Assembly: GCA_905250075.1 (NCBI GenBank)
Contig: CAJNOP010000319.1
Span: forward strand, 138,469-202,468
DNA from: Rotaria sp. Silwood1
Taxonomy: Eukaryota > Rotifera > Eurotatoria > Philodinida > Philodinidae
Length of the DNA: 64,000 nucleotides
Direction: 5' to 3'
The notes beneath the pieces were generated by a model. That model searched no databases and was not told where the DNA came from. It saw only the letters and a list, made by a program, of their open reading frames with translations. The position numbers and the translations under genes are program-made. Shown in pieces: positions 1-10,626 of this stretch. Position 1 is the stretch's first letter. Every line of letters starts with the position of its first letter.

Positions 1-1490
1 TTGTAGGAAGTAGACAAGTCGGGATGATTCGGAGGGAGAGCTGTTTTTCGGATTTCAAGTGATCTTCCAAAAAATGAAAGTGCTTTTGGGTAGTCACCTC
101 GTTGGTCTTCGATCTTTCCGCAGCTATTCAGCACATTTGCTTGCTCTATGTCCGTGGAAGATGTGGCGAGTAGGTAATCACAAATTTCCTGTGCTGTTTT
201 GTAATGGTGAAGCTTGAGCATCAAGTGAACCATACGACTCCAATCATTCCCATCTATTTCCTGCCGTATACAGTATGTGAGAATAGATAGTTGTGGATCA
301 TCATCGTTGGTGAGAGTGAGTTGTACTTCGTAGAGGTTGGGATTGTTGAGCGCTTGTTTGATTTCATTGACACGAAAAACTGTGTGCATGGAGAAGAGAA
401 TTTCTTCTTCGTCGTGGAATCGACCCAGTCCTTGGATGTTGGCAAAAGGAGTTGATGAAGTTGAAGGTGTAGCAGTCATTATGAAGAGTATGCCGACTAA
501 GTTAGCTTCTGATGCGTTGCTCTCGGCAAAGGCAAGGGAAACCTCCCGACTTCGGCTGGTGGATAAAAAGTTATTAAATGAGAGGAGACCACCCTTGGTT
601 TTTTCAAGCTTCTCAAAATCGGCTTTGGATAATCCTTGTCCTCTGTATAAAATAAAGGTGTCATCTTTTGTTTTTGTAGACTCTTCTTTGTGTAATTGTT
701 CCAGTTGGAAGTGAAGATCTCGAATAAAAAAGCTCATTTTCTTCATTGTTAGAGTATCCAGTGTTCGAAGTGACCGGTTAACCGTCTGGTAGATGAAAGG
801 CGCATGAACGTACCACGAAATGGACCTGTCAGAACTGTAATTGTTCTGGAACTCTTCGATGGTATTCAATGTTGTCTGATTGTCGTTACATTTATCCCGC
901 CAAAATTGAATAAAGTCTGTGATTTCTTCTTTTGTGTGATTGATTTCAAGTGCAATTTCTTTAAACAATTGTGTGTACATAAATGAGGGTTCTATTTGAT
1001 CTAGGTTTATTTCCAAATTTTCTTCGTCGACGCTGACAAAACTCATAGCGATATCGTTTTGGTAACGCTGTTTGATGGCATCTAGTAATGCTTCATAGAG
1101 ACACTTAATATCTGTGTGCATATCTTTAATTTTGCTGGAATTCTTTTTCCAATCGTGGATTAGGGATTCTCTGCTGCAGAAGATATAAACACTCAGAAGA
1201 CAAGGAATATCATCTACGATAGGTATCATGCCTTGATCTTTAGGATTTGACAGAATGAGAAATGCCTTTTGATCATTGAAGTCAGTGAGAAAATCCAAAC
1301 CTTCATCGGGACTCGTGAAAGTATATACTTCATCGGTCACGTTTTCCAACTGTGTTAGTGTATTTTTACATTTTTCATTGTTTGGGTCAATGTTCTCGTC
1401 GATCCAGATAATTACATAGCTTTCAGTGATGCATTGCGTTGGCTCGACGATGCTCGATAATGGTGTCGCGTTTCTTGTAGTATACATCAT
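1..1490 (-). CDS. ADP-ribosyltransferase with TPR repeats (ART-TPR), 3' end beyond the window
   Basis: A continuous minus-strand frame runs from ATG at 1490 to the window edge (about 496 codons) with no intron. Another ATG follows directly; an in-frame stop lies upstream near 1545. Residues about 20-130 form an N-terminal region common in rotifer ART proteins. The catalytic core has an R-S-E layout: LYRGQ near residue 283, FLSTS near 309 and DEEEILF near 363, as in arginine-specific mono-ADP-ribosyltransferases that move ADP-ribose from NAD+ onto protein arginines. From about residue 440 a kinesin-light-chain-type TPR begins (GDYPKALSFFGRSLEIR), so more TPRs probably follow outside. Such ART-TPR fusions form a large family in bdelloids. 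No signal peptide is evident, so a cytosolic role is inferred. A TGTGGG tract sits about 150 bp upstream of the start. Confidence 0.85.
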   Translation of the reverse strand, partial: MMYTTRNATPLSSIVEPTQCITESYVIIWIDENIDPNNEKCKNTLTQLENVTDEVYTFTSPDEGLDFLTDFNDQKAFLILSNPKDQGMIPIVDDIPCLLSVYIFCSRESLIHDWKKNSSKIKDMHTDIKCLYEALLDAIKQRYQNDIAMSFVSVDEENLEINLDQIEPSFMYTQLFKEIALEINHTKEEITDFIQFWRDKCNDNQTTLNTIEEFQNNYSSDRSISWYVHAPFIYQTVNRSLRTLDTLTMKKMSFFIRDLHFQLEQLHKEESTKTKDDTFILYRGQGLSKADFEKLEKTKGGLLSFNNFLSTSRSREVSLAFAESNASEANLVGILFIMTATPSTSSTPFANIQGLGRFHDEEEILFSMHTVFRVNEIKQALNNPNLYEVQLTLTNDDDPQLSILTYCIRQEIDGNDWSRMVHLMLKLHHYKTAQEICDYLLATSSTDIEQANVLNSCGKIEDQRGDYPKALSFFGRSLEIRKTALPPNHPDLSTSY

Positions 1491-1640
1491 GGATGCATAA
1501 AGTGTTGCGTTTGATTTTGTCCCAGTCCTTTTGGGTTTTTTTTATCGCTTTATAACTAACCAAGAATGCAAACAAGTTGTTTGAAATACAGACAGAAATA
1601 TATTTTTCCTGTTGATGCAGCAAGAAGCTTTTTTCTCGAG

Positions 1641-2035
1641 GGTGCGTGTGGGTGTGGGTGTGGGTGTGGGTGGATGTGAGTGTGCGTGTGGGTGAGGGTG
1701 GGTGTGGGTGGGTGTAGGTGTGGGTGTGGGTGTGGGTGGGTGTGGGTGTGGGTGGATGTGAGTGTGCGTGTGGGTGAGGGTGGGTGTGGGTGGGTGTGGG
1801 TGTGGGTGGGTGTTGGTGGGTGTATGTGTGGGTGTCGGTGTGGGTGTGGGTGTCGGTGTCGGTGTGAACGTGGATGTGGGGGTGTGCGCGTGGGTGTAGG
1901 TGTAGGTGTGGACGAGTGTGAATATGGGAGTCGGGTGTTGCTGTGGGCTGTGAGTGTGCGAGTAGTAGATGGATGTAGCTGTGCTTGTGGATTCGTAGAC
2001 GATAGACATTCACGCACACACTCACCCACATCCTT
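1641..2035. repeat. TGTGGG-type tract, long G-rich arm and short C-rich end
   Basis: Positions 1641-1915 are degenerate GGGTGT/GGGTGG/GTGAG units on the + strand. An 80-90 bp higher-order block is present twice (about 1653-1738 and 1738-1822). After a 90-bp spacer a short CACACTCACCCACATCC stretch (about 2014-2033) is the only C-rich partner, so the tract is a lopsided member of the hairpin family. It lies just upstream of the ART-TPR start and could affect that promoter (inference). Confidence 0.85.
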
Positions 2036-2210
2036 ATCTAATACTAATACATGAACGAAAAATTCCGTAATGTTCTGTATTTGAGGACTCCAGAGCTCCG
2101 TTATATTAAGAATCTCTTGGAGCTTTTCAGAGCCCCTTCAGGTTCAGAACTTTGGTGTTTCTTTCTTAAAATATACTCTTAAAATTTGCTTCTGCTCGTA
2201 GCTTCAGAAA

Positions 2211-2303
2211 GGGTGTGAGCATGGATGTGTTTGTGCTGTGGGTGTCCTAATTTATTGTGTTCTACTAACAGCCACCTCCACCCCCACCCCCACACCCTAG
2301 TTT
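2211..2303. repeat. Degenerate TGTGGG hairpin
   Basis: A G-rich arm (GGGTGTGAGC...GTGGGTGTCC) is followed by an AT-rich loop and a C-rich arm (CCACCTCCACCCCCACCCCCACACCCTA). It has the same G-arm-first design as the other hairpins, with more divergence. Confidence 0.7.
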
Positions 2304-2516
2304 GTCTTAGCGAAGATGAGATATCTTCGTTTAATTTGTAAAATTGTTGCAACGATATCTCTCTTTTTCGAATCGTAGTTTCTCTAGCGACGATGGTTCA
2401 TCTAAAGGAGAATCGATAAAACTTTTAAAATTACTTTGTGCTACTCAAATAAAGTTGTTCATATATATGGAAACACTAGTTTATTTTTCAAAAAAAATAG
2501 AAATGTAAACGATAGT

Positions 2517-2756
2517 GAGGGTGGGTGTGGGTGTGTGGGTGTGAGTGTGGGGTGTGGGTTGGGTGTGGGGGGGGGGGGGTGCGGGTGCGGGTGTGTGGGC
2601 TTAGGTGTGGGTGTGGGTGCAATGGAGTCTCGATTGTCTCCATACCCATACCACACACCCACACCCAACCCACACCCCCCCCCCCCCCCCCCCACACCCA
2701 CCCACACCCACTCACACCCACACCCACCCATACCCACACCCACACCCACACCCTTG
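2517..2756. repeat. TGTGGG/CCCACA hairpin with poly-G/poly-C core
   Basis: The left arm, 2517-2620, is GGGTGTGGG-like and contains an 11-nt G run. The right arm, about 2640-2755, is its near-complement and contains a matching C run of about 15 nt. The loop is about 20 nt. Reading frames within it are low-complexity His/Pro/Thr or Gly/Val/Cys strings and are not genes. Confidence 0.9.
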
Positions 2757-3291
2757 TGTTCAAACATCAGGTTCAGTTTCCTAATACGCAACGCACTATT
2801 TACATGCGACAAGTCGAATTAGATCTCAGTCAACGGTCTGTTTTTTAGTTGACAATAGAATATCTAATGAAAATTGAGAATATTTATAATCTTAACCTTT
2901 TTGGAGAATGAATAACTCAAATTATTTTTTGATCATTGACATCAATCACAGTTCTCCTCACCAAAAACATGCTCTTATCCAATTCATTTTCTTTCAGGGT
3001 ATTTAGTGCGTTATTTAAGTACAAATATCTAAATAATGTGTAAACTAGACAATAGACAAATGCATCCTTCTAAAGAAAAACCATTTTTTATGCTGATTTG
3101 TAGCTGTTCCGTGATGCCATCTATCTTCAATGTCTGCTGATTTCTTCGTTTTCTTGTCCAATCCATTACATGATTTTCCATTGTTTATCATGGTTTCCTA
3201 TATTCTATTCTATCTATTGTGTTAATCAACTCAATTCACATTACCAAAATTCAATATAAAAGTTTATTTTTTAAGCAAAAATTCATTCAAA
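2757..3291. other. AT-rich intergenic stretch
   Basis: No coding potential, repeat or RNA gene recognised. It is presumably the 5' region of the gene starting at 3292; no promoter motif is assigned. Confidence 0.5.
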
Positions 3292-4884
3292 ATGGGTTAG
3301 TTTCAACGACTCTTTCCTGTTGAATTCTATTTCGAGCATAAGGAAAAATCGAGGATTTTTTATTAATCGTTATTCATTTTTATTCATTAATGCTCGATCT
3401 CTGTATATTAATAATCTTTGTTTTCTTTATTTAGAACGAACAACATCACCAATAACAAATGAATCAAAATATATTATTTTTGAGCATGTTCAAGTTGAAA
3501 AACGTTTTAAAATTTATCAAAATGCATCTTATGAATCTTTGCTTAAGTCGGTTAAAACTGCATATGGTTTACCAGCTGATGAAACAATAGTACTTTTTCA
3601 TCCAGATACAAATGATTATATTGTACCTTCAACTGTACAAGATTTATTGATTAATACAGATAGTTCTATTCCAAAATATCAACTTATTACTCGAGATGAA
3701 TCAGGTAAAAAAAAAAGTTTTTTTTTTCCATTACATATGGCAAACTTCCTTATTGGTTGTAAACGAATATCTATTGTAAATCTAGTATATTTTCATGTTT
3801 GTAAATAACATGCAAAAGAGATAATAGTTATTGAATAAGTGATCGTTTTTGAAATAAAGGAATAAATTATATGTCAAATAGGAGATAATACTGACTTTGA
3901 TTATGTTTTATTGATGAGATAATCCTGATTATAGAATAATTTATTAATAAATATCATTGAATTCACAATCGAATTAGTTGAAAAAAAAAGTTGTTCTAGT
4001 TTTTGATATCTAAAACGGATATCTACTTCTACGTTAAGATAGATGGATATTAGGGATGGTTTTAAAAAGCTTTCATCCACTCATGTTAAGACTGTATGCC
4101 GAAGTTTATCAATCTCATCATTTACAAATTTTTATCTGTGTAATGAATATGAAAAATTCATATATGCTTCTAGAGAACTTATTATACGTTGCATATCATA
4201 AACTATTTAAACTTCTATTATTTCACGAAATGACTCCAGTTATTAGCTATAAACGATGAAGTAGCTTTAATTTCCAACTAATGACCAATATTTGAAACTG
4301 CAGAGATATTACGTTTGATATAATAAAAAAAGAATAACACAATATTTATATTCGTAGTTCGCGTGTAATATTTCTTTTCAGGAATGTTTTATTTAAATAT
4401 GAACTTCGGCAATAACGCTTTAGCACAGAAAAAAAAATTTGCTGCATAATTTGCAGATCATCAGATCATCATTGTTCTATGATAGTCTTTGGTAGTTATT
4501 TTATCTGTGGATAGCTAAAGATAAAGTTTAAACAGAGTGGATAGTTTGTAGATAGCGCAAACTATTAAACAATCAAGCAAAAAATCTACAATATCTCGTT
4601 CAAAAACTTTTAATAGAACAAGATAAGTTTACATAGAACTTACAAATTTCAAAAGTATCTGCTGCGGAAAACTTTGATTGATCTTATGAAAAGGCATCTG
4701 ATGAATTGATAATTTTGATCATCTCTAGATTTTGAAGATCTACCATTAGCAACAATGTCTGAAAAGAGAATAAAAAAATGTCTTTGCTACAGCATGAATC
4801 AAATTCATATCTCATTCTTTCTAGGTGCTGATAAAGATGGTTGGTTTAAATGGTTTAAAGCAAGTTATTTTGTTAAATTTCTTC
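3292..4884 (+). CDS. Unknown small protein, three exons visible, 3' end not found
   Basis: Exons are inferred from splice consensus: ATGG at 3292-3295 (donor GTTAGT), 3435-3704 (acceptor TTTAG, donor GTAAAA) and 4825-4884 (acceptor TTTCTAG, donor GTAAGT). Phases agree across both junctions, giving about 111 residues that start MERTTSPITNE. Exon 2 has a compact alpha/beta look (KYIIFEHVQVEKRFKIYQ, then a helix-like ESLLKSVKTAYGLP), which could be a ubiquitin- or PB1-like fold; this is only an impression. Exon 3 encodes an aromatic-rich segment (DGWFKWFKASYFVKF). No later exon was found before the hAT-like element at 5195, so the gene may be truncated or have a distant last exon. Family not recognised. 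Confidence 0.5.
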
Positions 4885-5194
4885 GTAAGTAATTCATAAA
4901 AAAAATTTTAAAAGAGACAACTTACATGTACAATAAAATATGTCGTATTCATATCTCGCTCAGGATACTGTCACAGATTTAATCACGAAAATGTGTCACA
5001 TTATAGATGTACTCAAATCTACTGCGCTAAGAATTTTTATTTCTAGATCATTTTTCGATTATTCAGTGTTCGAAAACATGTTGAGAAATCGATCAACGAT
5101 TGAGAATAGACAATCTCGAAGTAGTCTAATCAAGATGTAACTGATTTGAGGTGGGTAGATCTAACAAGATTTTATTCTCTTAGACTCTGAGGAT

Positions 5195-6300
5195 AGGCAG
5201 AGTTGGAACCGGACAGGTTTTTTCTGTCCGGTCCAGTCGGCTGAAGAATCTGTCGGGTCCGATCCGGCCAGCAACCGGCTGGATGAATTTTACAGCCAAA
5301 CTGGCAAAAATCCGGCGGAAATAACCGACCATGAAAGTATTTTTTCACATAAAATGGTGGCGAAGGGGAATTGAATATTTGCGTGTAGAAATCCGAACTA
5401 GGAGTGATCACTTTACATTTACGAAGGTTTGATAAATCCAAAAATAAATTTTGTAAATTTAAATTGGATTTACATAAATATAAATTTGTTTAAATTATTT
5501 AAGTTTATTTAAATTTTTTTCAATTTATTTAAATCAATATAAATTCAATTTAAATTCATTTAATTAGATTTCAATTCATTCACATTAATTCATATGAAAT
5601 TTAAATCTAATTAAATGAATTTTAATTAAATTTGATTTCGTTTAAATTTGATTTATATTGATTAAAACTGAATTTAAAATTTATGTAAATCCAATTTAAA
5701 TTGAAAATAAATTTAAATTTTCACATCTGAAAAATTGAAATTTATTTGAAATTTAAATTCGCAAGAATTGAAATTTAAAATAAATTAAAAGGAAATCATC
5801 ACCGCTAGTCCGAACTGGAAACTAAAACTTGGGAATGAAACTCTCATCACCACTTTGTATAGCAAGGTGCGTCAAACTTTCGAGTTCGGCATCGATATAA
5901 ATTAACTATTTAGACCAAATCTGTTTTTTCATCTGAATTTCATAAAAGGAAAAACAGGAAGTTTATAACAAATCTAACACAAAATTGTAAATATTTATTT
6001 TTCTTGATTCAGGCAGCTGCCTAAGCAGAATAAGAATATATATCATTTGATTTAAGTTAAATTGAGCGATACGCGAGAAAGAAATCGATAGAGCTATAAA
6101 GAGAACAATCAATCGTTTATAGTCAAGTTGAAGACAAGATATCTATTGAGTCTTTCACAAACACATTCTTCTGACTTGAAAATTTCATAAAAACACCGTT
6201 TTCAGTAGAGAAAATTCTTGGGGGCAAACAACAACTTTGTAATGATGAACTAGCAAAAATACGGTTCTGTTCGGTCCGGTCGGATCGGTTCCAAGTCTGG
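5195..6300. mobile_element. hAT-like non-autonomous element with inverted ends and AT-rich palindromic core
   Basis: The left end reads CAGAGTTGGAACCGGACAG and the right end, on the opposite strand, CAGACTTGGAACCGATCCG. These are terminal inverted repeats of a type common in hAT elements. The interior near the left end is rich in CCGG/CCGGTC; about 5440-5790 is a strongly palindromic AAATTTAAAT region. No transposase frame is present. A clean 8-bp target duplication was not seen. Confidence 0.55.
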
Positions 6301-6655
6301 GTGAAGCACTTTTACATTTTACTTTATTATCACTTAATACGTTGTATTAAAAAAATGAAATACACAATAAGATGCAGCGTGAAAAGCTCTACAATTTACA
6401 AAGAATAATTATAAAAAGATGAGATAGGAAAAAAACGATTTCGCCTTTTACCAAAAAAAGAAAATCTCGTTTTCGCAACGTCGAAATTTGCACACTCAGG
6501 ATTTTATCGATTTGGAAAACAAAAAGTGCAAGTATAAAATAAGTGATCCTTTATAAATAGTAGAGCTTTTCATGCTGCATCTTATTGTATATTTTGTTTT
6601 TTTTAATACAACATATTAAATGATAATAAAGTAAATGCAAAAGTGCTCTACACCT
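6301..6655. mobile_element. Palindromic element
   Basis: The arms 6301-6400 and about 6555-6655 are inverted copies: the left begins GTGAAGCACTTTTACATTTT and the right ends with its diverged complement. A conserved internal motif, AAGATGCAGCGTGAAAAGC, occurs near 6370 and recurs in inverted form near 6575 and again in the 60.2-61.1 kb palindrome. No coding content. Confidence 0.7.
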
Positions 6656-7284
6656 TATGATCTAATGCTATCAGCTAACTTTCAACAAATACAGTTCTTA
6701 TTGGAATTTTATTATTATGACATTAGTTGAATAGTGATCAAATAGCATAGAAAAACTACAGCGCCATTTTCTCTATCACTAGATAAAAAAAATTTTCAAG
6801 CTTTCTATAAGAAAATAAAGTACCACCACCACTACTTTTGGATTACCCTAAGTATATTATTCAAACAAAATTAGTTTAGCCAATGGACAAGTGGAAAGAA
6901 TTCTTCTTTGTTCAGCTAAAAATTACAATATGCAATTAAAAATAGAACTGATAAACTGTTGTAAAGATTTCTGTGTTTCTTGATTATATTGATTTGAACT
7001 TTTTGACTTGATTTATCTGACTTTTTGACTTGATTTATCTGACTTTTTGACTAAACTGTTTGTCAAAAAGACAAGTAAATGACAGACATTTATATTTTCA
7101 TATTCGTCCAGCCAAACTAACGAGGAAAAGTCCCCATCCAACTGATCCATGCCGTTCTCTCGGTGAAATTTGTTCATATGTTGGAGACAGTATTCTAGGA
7201 AAATCCCTAAGAGGATTTGGGCTGATGGGTCTTCCTTCAGAAGTTATAGTTATTTTACTGATTATTTTGAGCTAGCATAAGGTA
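6656..7284. other. Gene-free stretch with a small tandem repeat
   Basis: About three copies of a roughly 24-nt unit (TTTTTGACTTGATTTATCTGAC) occupy 6995-7052. A 71-codon plus-strand frame at 7060-7275 has no recognisable domain or splice context and is not called. Confidence 0.5.
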
Positions 7285-7589
7285 TATACAGAAAAACCGA
7301 ACAACAGAATTTCAACCGGAAACTTTGCCCATATATAGTGCTCGTGGTCACTAGAATATTCTGAAAGTTTCAGTAGAAAAAAACGTTTCCTTCTCGTGAT
7401 ATTGATTTATTAAGAAATTGAATCTTTCTGCACTTGATTCATGATGAGGCAGTTTTTGACAATCAATATCTCGAGAAGAAAACACTTTTTCCACTGAAAC
7501 TTTTAGAATATTCTAGTGACCACGAGCGCCATATATGAACCACATTTCAGGTTGAAATTCTATTGTTCGATTTTTCTGCATATATCTTA
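7285..7589. mobile_element. Palindromic element abutting a TGTGGG hairpin
   Basis: The left arm (about 7285-7398) and right arm (about 7458-7589) are inverted copies sharing GAAAAACCGAACAAYAGAATTT and the segment around TCACTAGAATATTCT. The right edge runs directly into AGGGTGTGGG at 7590. No coding content. Confidence 0.7.
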
Positions 7590-7680
7590 GGGTGTGGGTG
7601 TGGGTGTGGGTGTGAGGTGTGGTTCATTGAAGAGACTGACATCCACACCCACACCCCACACCACCCACACCCACACCCTC
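7590..7680. repeat. TGTGGG/CCCACA hairpin
   Basis: The left arm is AGGGTGTGGGTGTGGG..., the loop contains GGTTCATTGAAGAGACTGAC and the right arm is CCACACCC...CACACCCT. The GTGTGGTTCAT at the loop edge recurs in the hairpin at 34625. Confidence 0.9.
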
Positions 7681-7948
7681 CTTTTTAATTGCACGCACAC
7701 CCACATCCATAGTACTTGATACGCATAGTCCTAATAAGAACAAATAGTATTTAGAAAATTGTCTTTGACAATTTTAAGGTTCTGTGCAGAAAAATAATTC
7801 ATTGAGTTACTTAGACCAATTTTTATTTGATACTAATTTCTATCGTTTTAATATAAATAAGAACAACTGTTTTATTAGAATGTCAACAAAATTGCATATC
7901 CGAAATTTCACTGTTTTTTTATGGCCATATTGTTGTTATTTATTCATT

Positions 7949-8931
7949 TTATTTTTGTTTTGAATCAATTGGATTTGCATTGGTAGATGCTAATGCTGCT
8001 CGACCTAATTTTAATGCGATTACTACTTGACTAAAATGTGATCCTTGATGTTCAGCTAGTTTTAATTCTAATTCTGTTGGTTTTCGTGATCCATCAATGC
8101 CAGCATAAGTACCTGTAAAAAGTCAAAATAAAAGTCCAAAGAACGAAATAGATAATCTAATCACTTACCAGCACCATATGCACTACCGCCATGAATTTCA
8201 TTCATATTTGTCAAAAGTGGACTAGTATAACCAATAGGTACCTGTACAAAAAGAAACGGTATTAATTATAGAAATTTATTTTTGAATACATACAAATAAC
8301 ATTCCATGATGAGCAAAATTTGTAAATGACGTTAATGTTGTTGTTTCTTGTCTATCAGAAATTCATATAGAATTTTAATGATATTCAAAATTATTTTCTT
8401 ACCCTCCACCTTGTGTACTTGTTGAAAAGAAGACACCGATTGGTTTTCCAACAAGTCCACCTTTCATCCATAATCCACCTGTTGCATCCCATATAGCTTT
8501 AACTTGTGCAGGCATTCCACCAAAACGAGTTGGAATACCCATAAGAATACCATCGCAATTAACCAATGCATCTTCAAGTGTAACTGTATTTTCTATGCCT
8601 GGAATCATTGATATTGTTGGAATGTTTTTATCTTTCTCTGGTGCATGCATTTTTTCTAAAACTTCTTTTGATAATGTTTCTGGTATTTGAATCAAACGAC
8701 CTTCAGCACCAACTGCTTCAACGCCCTTTAATATAGATTTAGCCACTAGAAATATAAGCATATATTTATTTTTCGTAATTTATTTTCAAATTTAAACTTA
8801 CATGCTGAAACATGACCATACATAGAATAGTAGATAATATGAATTCTTGCTTTGCTACCAGATGGAACTGTTGAAACCATTGGTTCCGATTTTTGAGAAT
8901 GATGATGGTGATGATGATGAGAAGTAGACAT
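7949..8931 (-). CDS. WrbA-type NAD(P)H:quinone oxidoreductase (flavodoxin-like)
   Basis: Five exons on the minus strand: 8931-8802, 8745-8403, 8351-8294, 8241-8169 and 8112-7949. All junctions are GT-AG and phases agree, giving 255 residues. The protein is an FMN-binding flavodoxin-fold enzyme that would reduce quinones by two electrons with NAD(P)H, avoiding semiquinone radicals. Diagnostic segments are YYSMYGHVSA (phosphate loop, residues 34-43), GIPTRFGGMPAQVKAIWDAT, FFSTSTQGGGQETT and HHGMLFVPIGYT, in the usual order. The length is some 50 residues above the bacterial enzyme because of an N-terminal extension with seven consecutive histidines after MSTS. WrbA-type enzymes are typical of bacteria, fungi and plants and are rare in animals, so ancient transfer is likely (inference). 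AATAAA lies just past the stop. Confidence 0.9.
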
Positions 8932-10017
8932 GATATATGTAATGATTTTAAACAAACTACCTCAGTAGAATATATAATTTTGTCACTGAAGAGAATAATT
9001 TCTTCTATAATTATACAGTTTTCTCTTTCTTTCCTCACATTTACGTCGTCATATTTACGCATGCAATTATCAATATTATGCATCGTCATGATTGGTGTTT
9101 TGCGCATACGTTTTTTTTAAATATTAATTTGTTAAATTGAATATGGCAGGTAGAATACCAAGTAATGATTTATAATTTCTCATCAATTAGCTATAACCTT
9201 GTTCTTATTAAAAAAAACATATTTTCTTCAGAAACCCTAACAAACAGTGAAAAAAATCAAGGTTTTGAGCTATCATGAACCCATCTGATCTTTGAAATTA
9301 CACATCATTCACTTGAAAATCTGATTCAAAGTTAGATCTGTTATATTCGCAATTCTTCGTAAACGAATGTGAATTGTACTAAACAATACGATTGTCTTCG
9401 AACCTTTTGGTTACGAAGACTAGTATGTTATTTTTATCAAAAAAAAAACAATTATGGAAGAAAACGTCTAGACGAATCGACTGAATATATCTCTAGCTCC
9501 ACAATTACTAACAAAACCACAAATTTACTTCTTTCAGATCGTTTTAGCCTTTTTTGTTATGCATTTTGCTTGGAAACATAATGTTTGCAAAATTTACTAC
9601 ACAACTTCAATGATTATGACTGAACGAATAAAAAAAAATGTTTGAAGACTAATCTACTAATCGCTAGGAGAGAATTCATTCAAAGCATTTTCGTTTTAAT
9701 CTGTGATTATATAAGAACTAAGTCAGTCTCAATGAATATTATATCGAGAAGTTGGGATAGAGAAATTTTAAGGAGTAAATCACATAACTTCATAGAAGTT
9801 CTTCGACCTTGAGAATTGGTGAAAAAAATGCGAAAAAATTAGAAAGAATCTATTCCATGTGACTTGTTTCACACTTACAAGTTATGTTTATAATTAGCAC
9901 AAAATTTCTCTAATTAAAAAGAGTAAAGCAAAAGGTATCTGAATAATGTAATGTCAACGTCGATGCATATGAGAATCTATGAAATGCTCACAGAAAGTTT
10001 CATAACATATTTCAAAA
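8932..10017. other. Gene-free stretch
   Basis: Contains the probable 5' region of the quinone reductase and AT-rich sequence. Short open frames on both strands lack domains or coding-like composition. Nothing else recognised. Confidence 0.5.
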
Positions 10018-10263
10018 GGGTGTAGGTGTGGGATGGGTGTGGGTGTGGGTGTGTGGGGTGTGGGTATGGGTGTGAGTGTGGGTGTGAGTGTGAGTGTGGG
10101 TGTGAGTGTGAGTGTGGGTATGGGTGTGAGTATGGGTGTGGGTGTGGGGTGTGGGTGTGGGGTGTGAGTGTGGGGTGTGGGTGTGGGTGTCGATGCGGGT
10201 GTGAAATTAATACCAACACCCACAGCCACACTCACATCCACACACATCCACACCCACACCCTA
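10018..10263. repeat. Large TGTGGG/CCCACA hairpin
   Basis: The G-rich arm, 10018-10200, has GGGTGT, GAGTGT and GGGTAT variants. A short loop with GAAATTAATACC is followed by a shorter C-rich arm, 10217-10262, ending CACACCCTA. The arm lengths are unequal. Confidence 0.9.
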
Positions 10264-10626
10264 GAAAGCCGTGCTTTCAAGAATTAAAAACCAGCTGAAT
10301 TCTGCGTTTGGTACCGTTCAGGTTAACGGCATTATTTCAAACATTGGCTTCTATTAGGTACCAAATGCGATAACCCTTGTCGTTAACTGTCTAAGGTGAT
10401 GAGAAACGATACTTGTTCAATGACATCAGGAAAACAGGGTTGTTAATAATTTGAACATATATTAAGGAAAGAGCTCTGGATTAAAATATTAGAAACAACA
10501 CAATTGGAAAGTACAACGATTTGAAGATAAACAACACAGAGAAAGTAAATGTATGATGCTGAGTTCTTGAGTAAAAGTGATATTTGCTTTCAAATGATAT
10601 TGTCTTTCACCCAGTCAAGTTTTTAT

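Noticed and set aside
254-986. Plus- and minus-strand frames overlapping the ART-TPR gene
   Set aside because: The third frame on the minus strand gives a continuous, family-consistent protein; the others are shadows.
1423-2054. Long overlapping open frames on both strands rich in His/Pro/Thr or Gly/Val/Cys (also at 2436-2848, 9954-10298, 12056-12306, 18735-19138, 21917-22174, 31148-31548)
   Set aside because: They are translations of TGTGGG/CCCACA tracts, open in nearly every frame because the 6-bp unit has no stop codon.
1641-2756. A true chromosome end (telomere) at the TGTGGG tracts
   Set aside because: Unique sequence and genes continue on both sides, and the tracts fold back instead of running in one direction.
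4940-5140. 66-codon plus-strand frame as further exon of the gene at 3292
   Set aside because: No acceptor at a suitable phase was found and the sequence has no similarity to the preceding exons' style.
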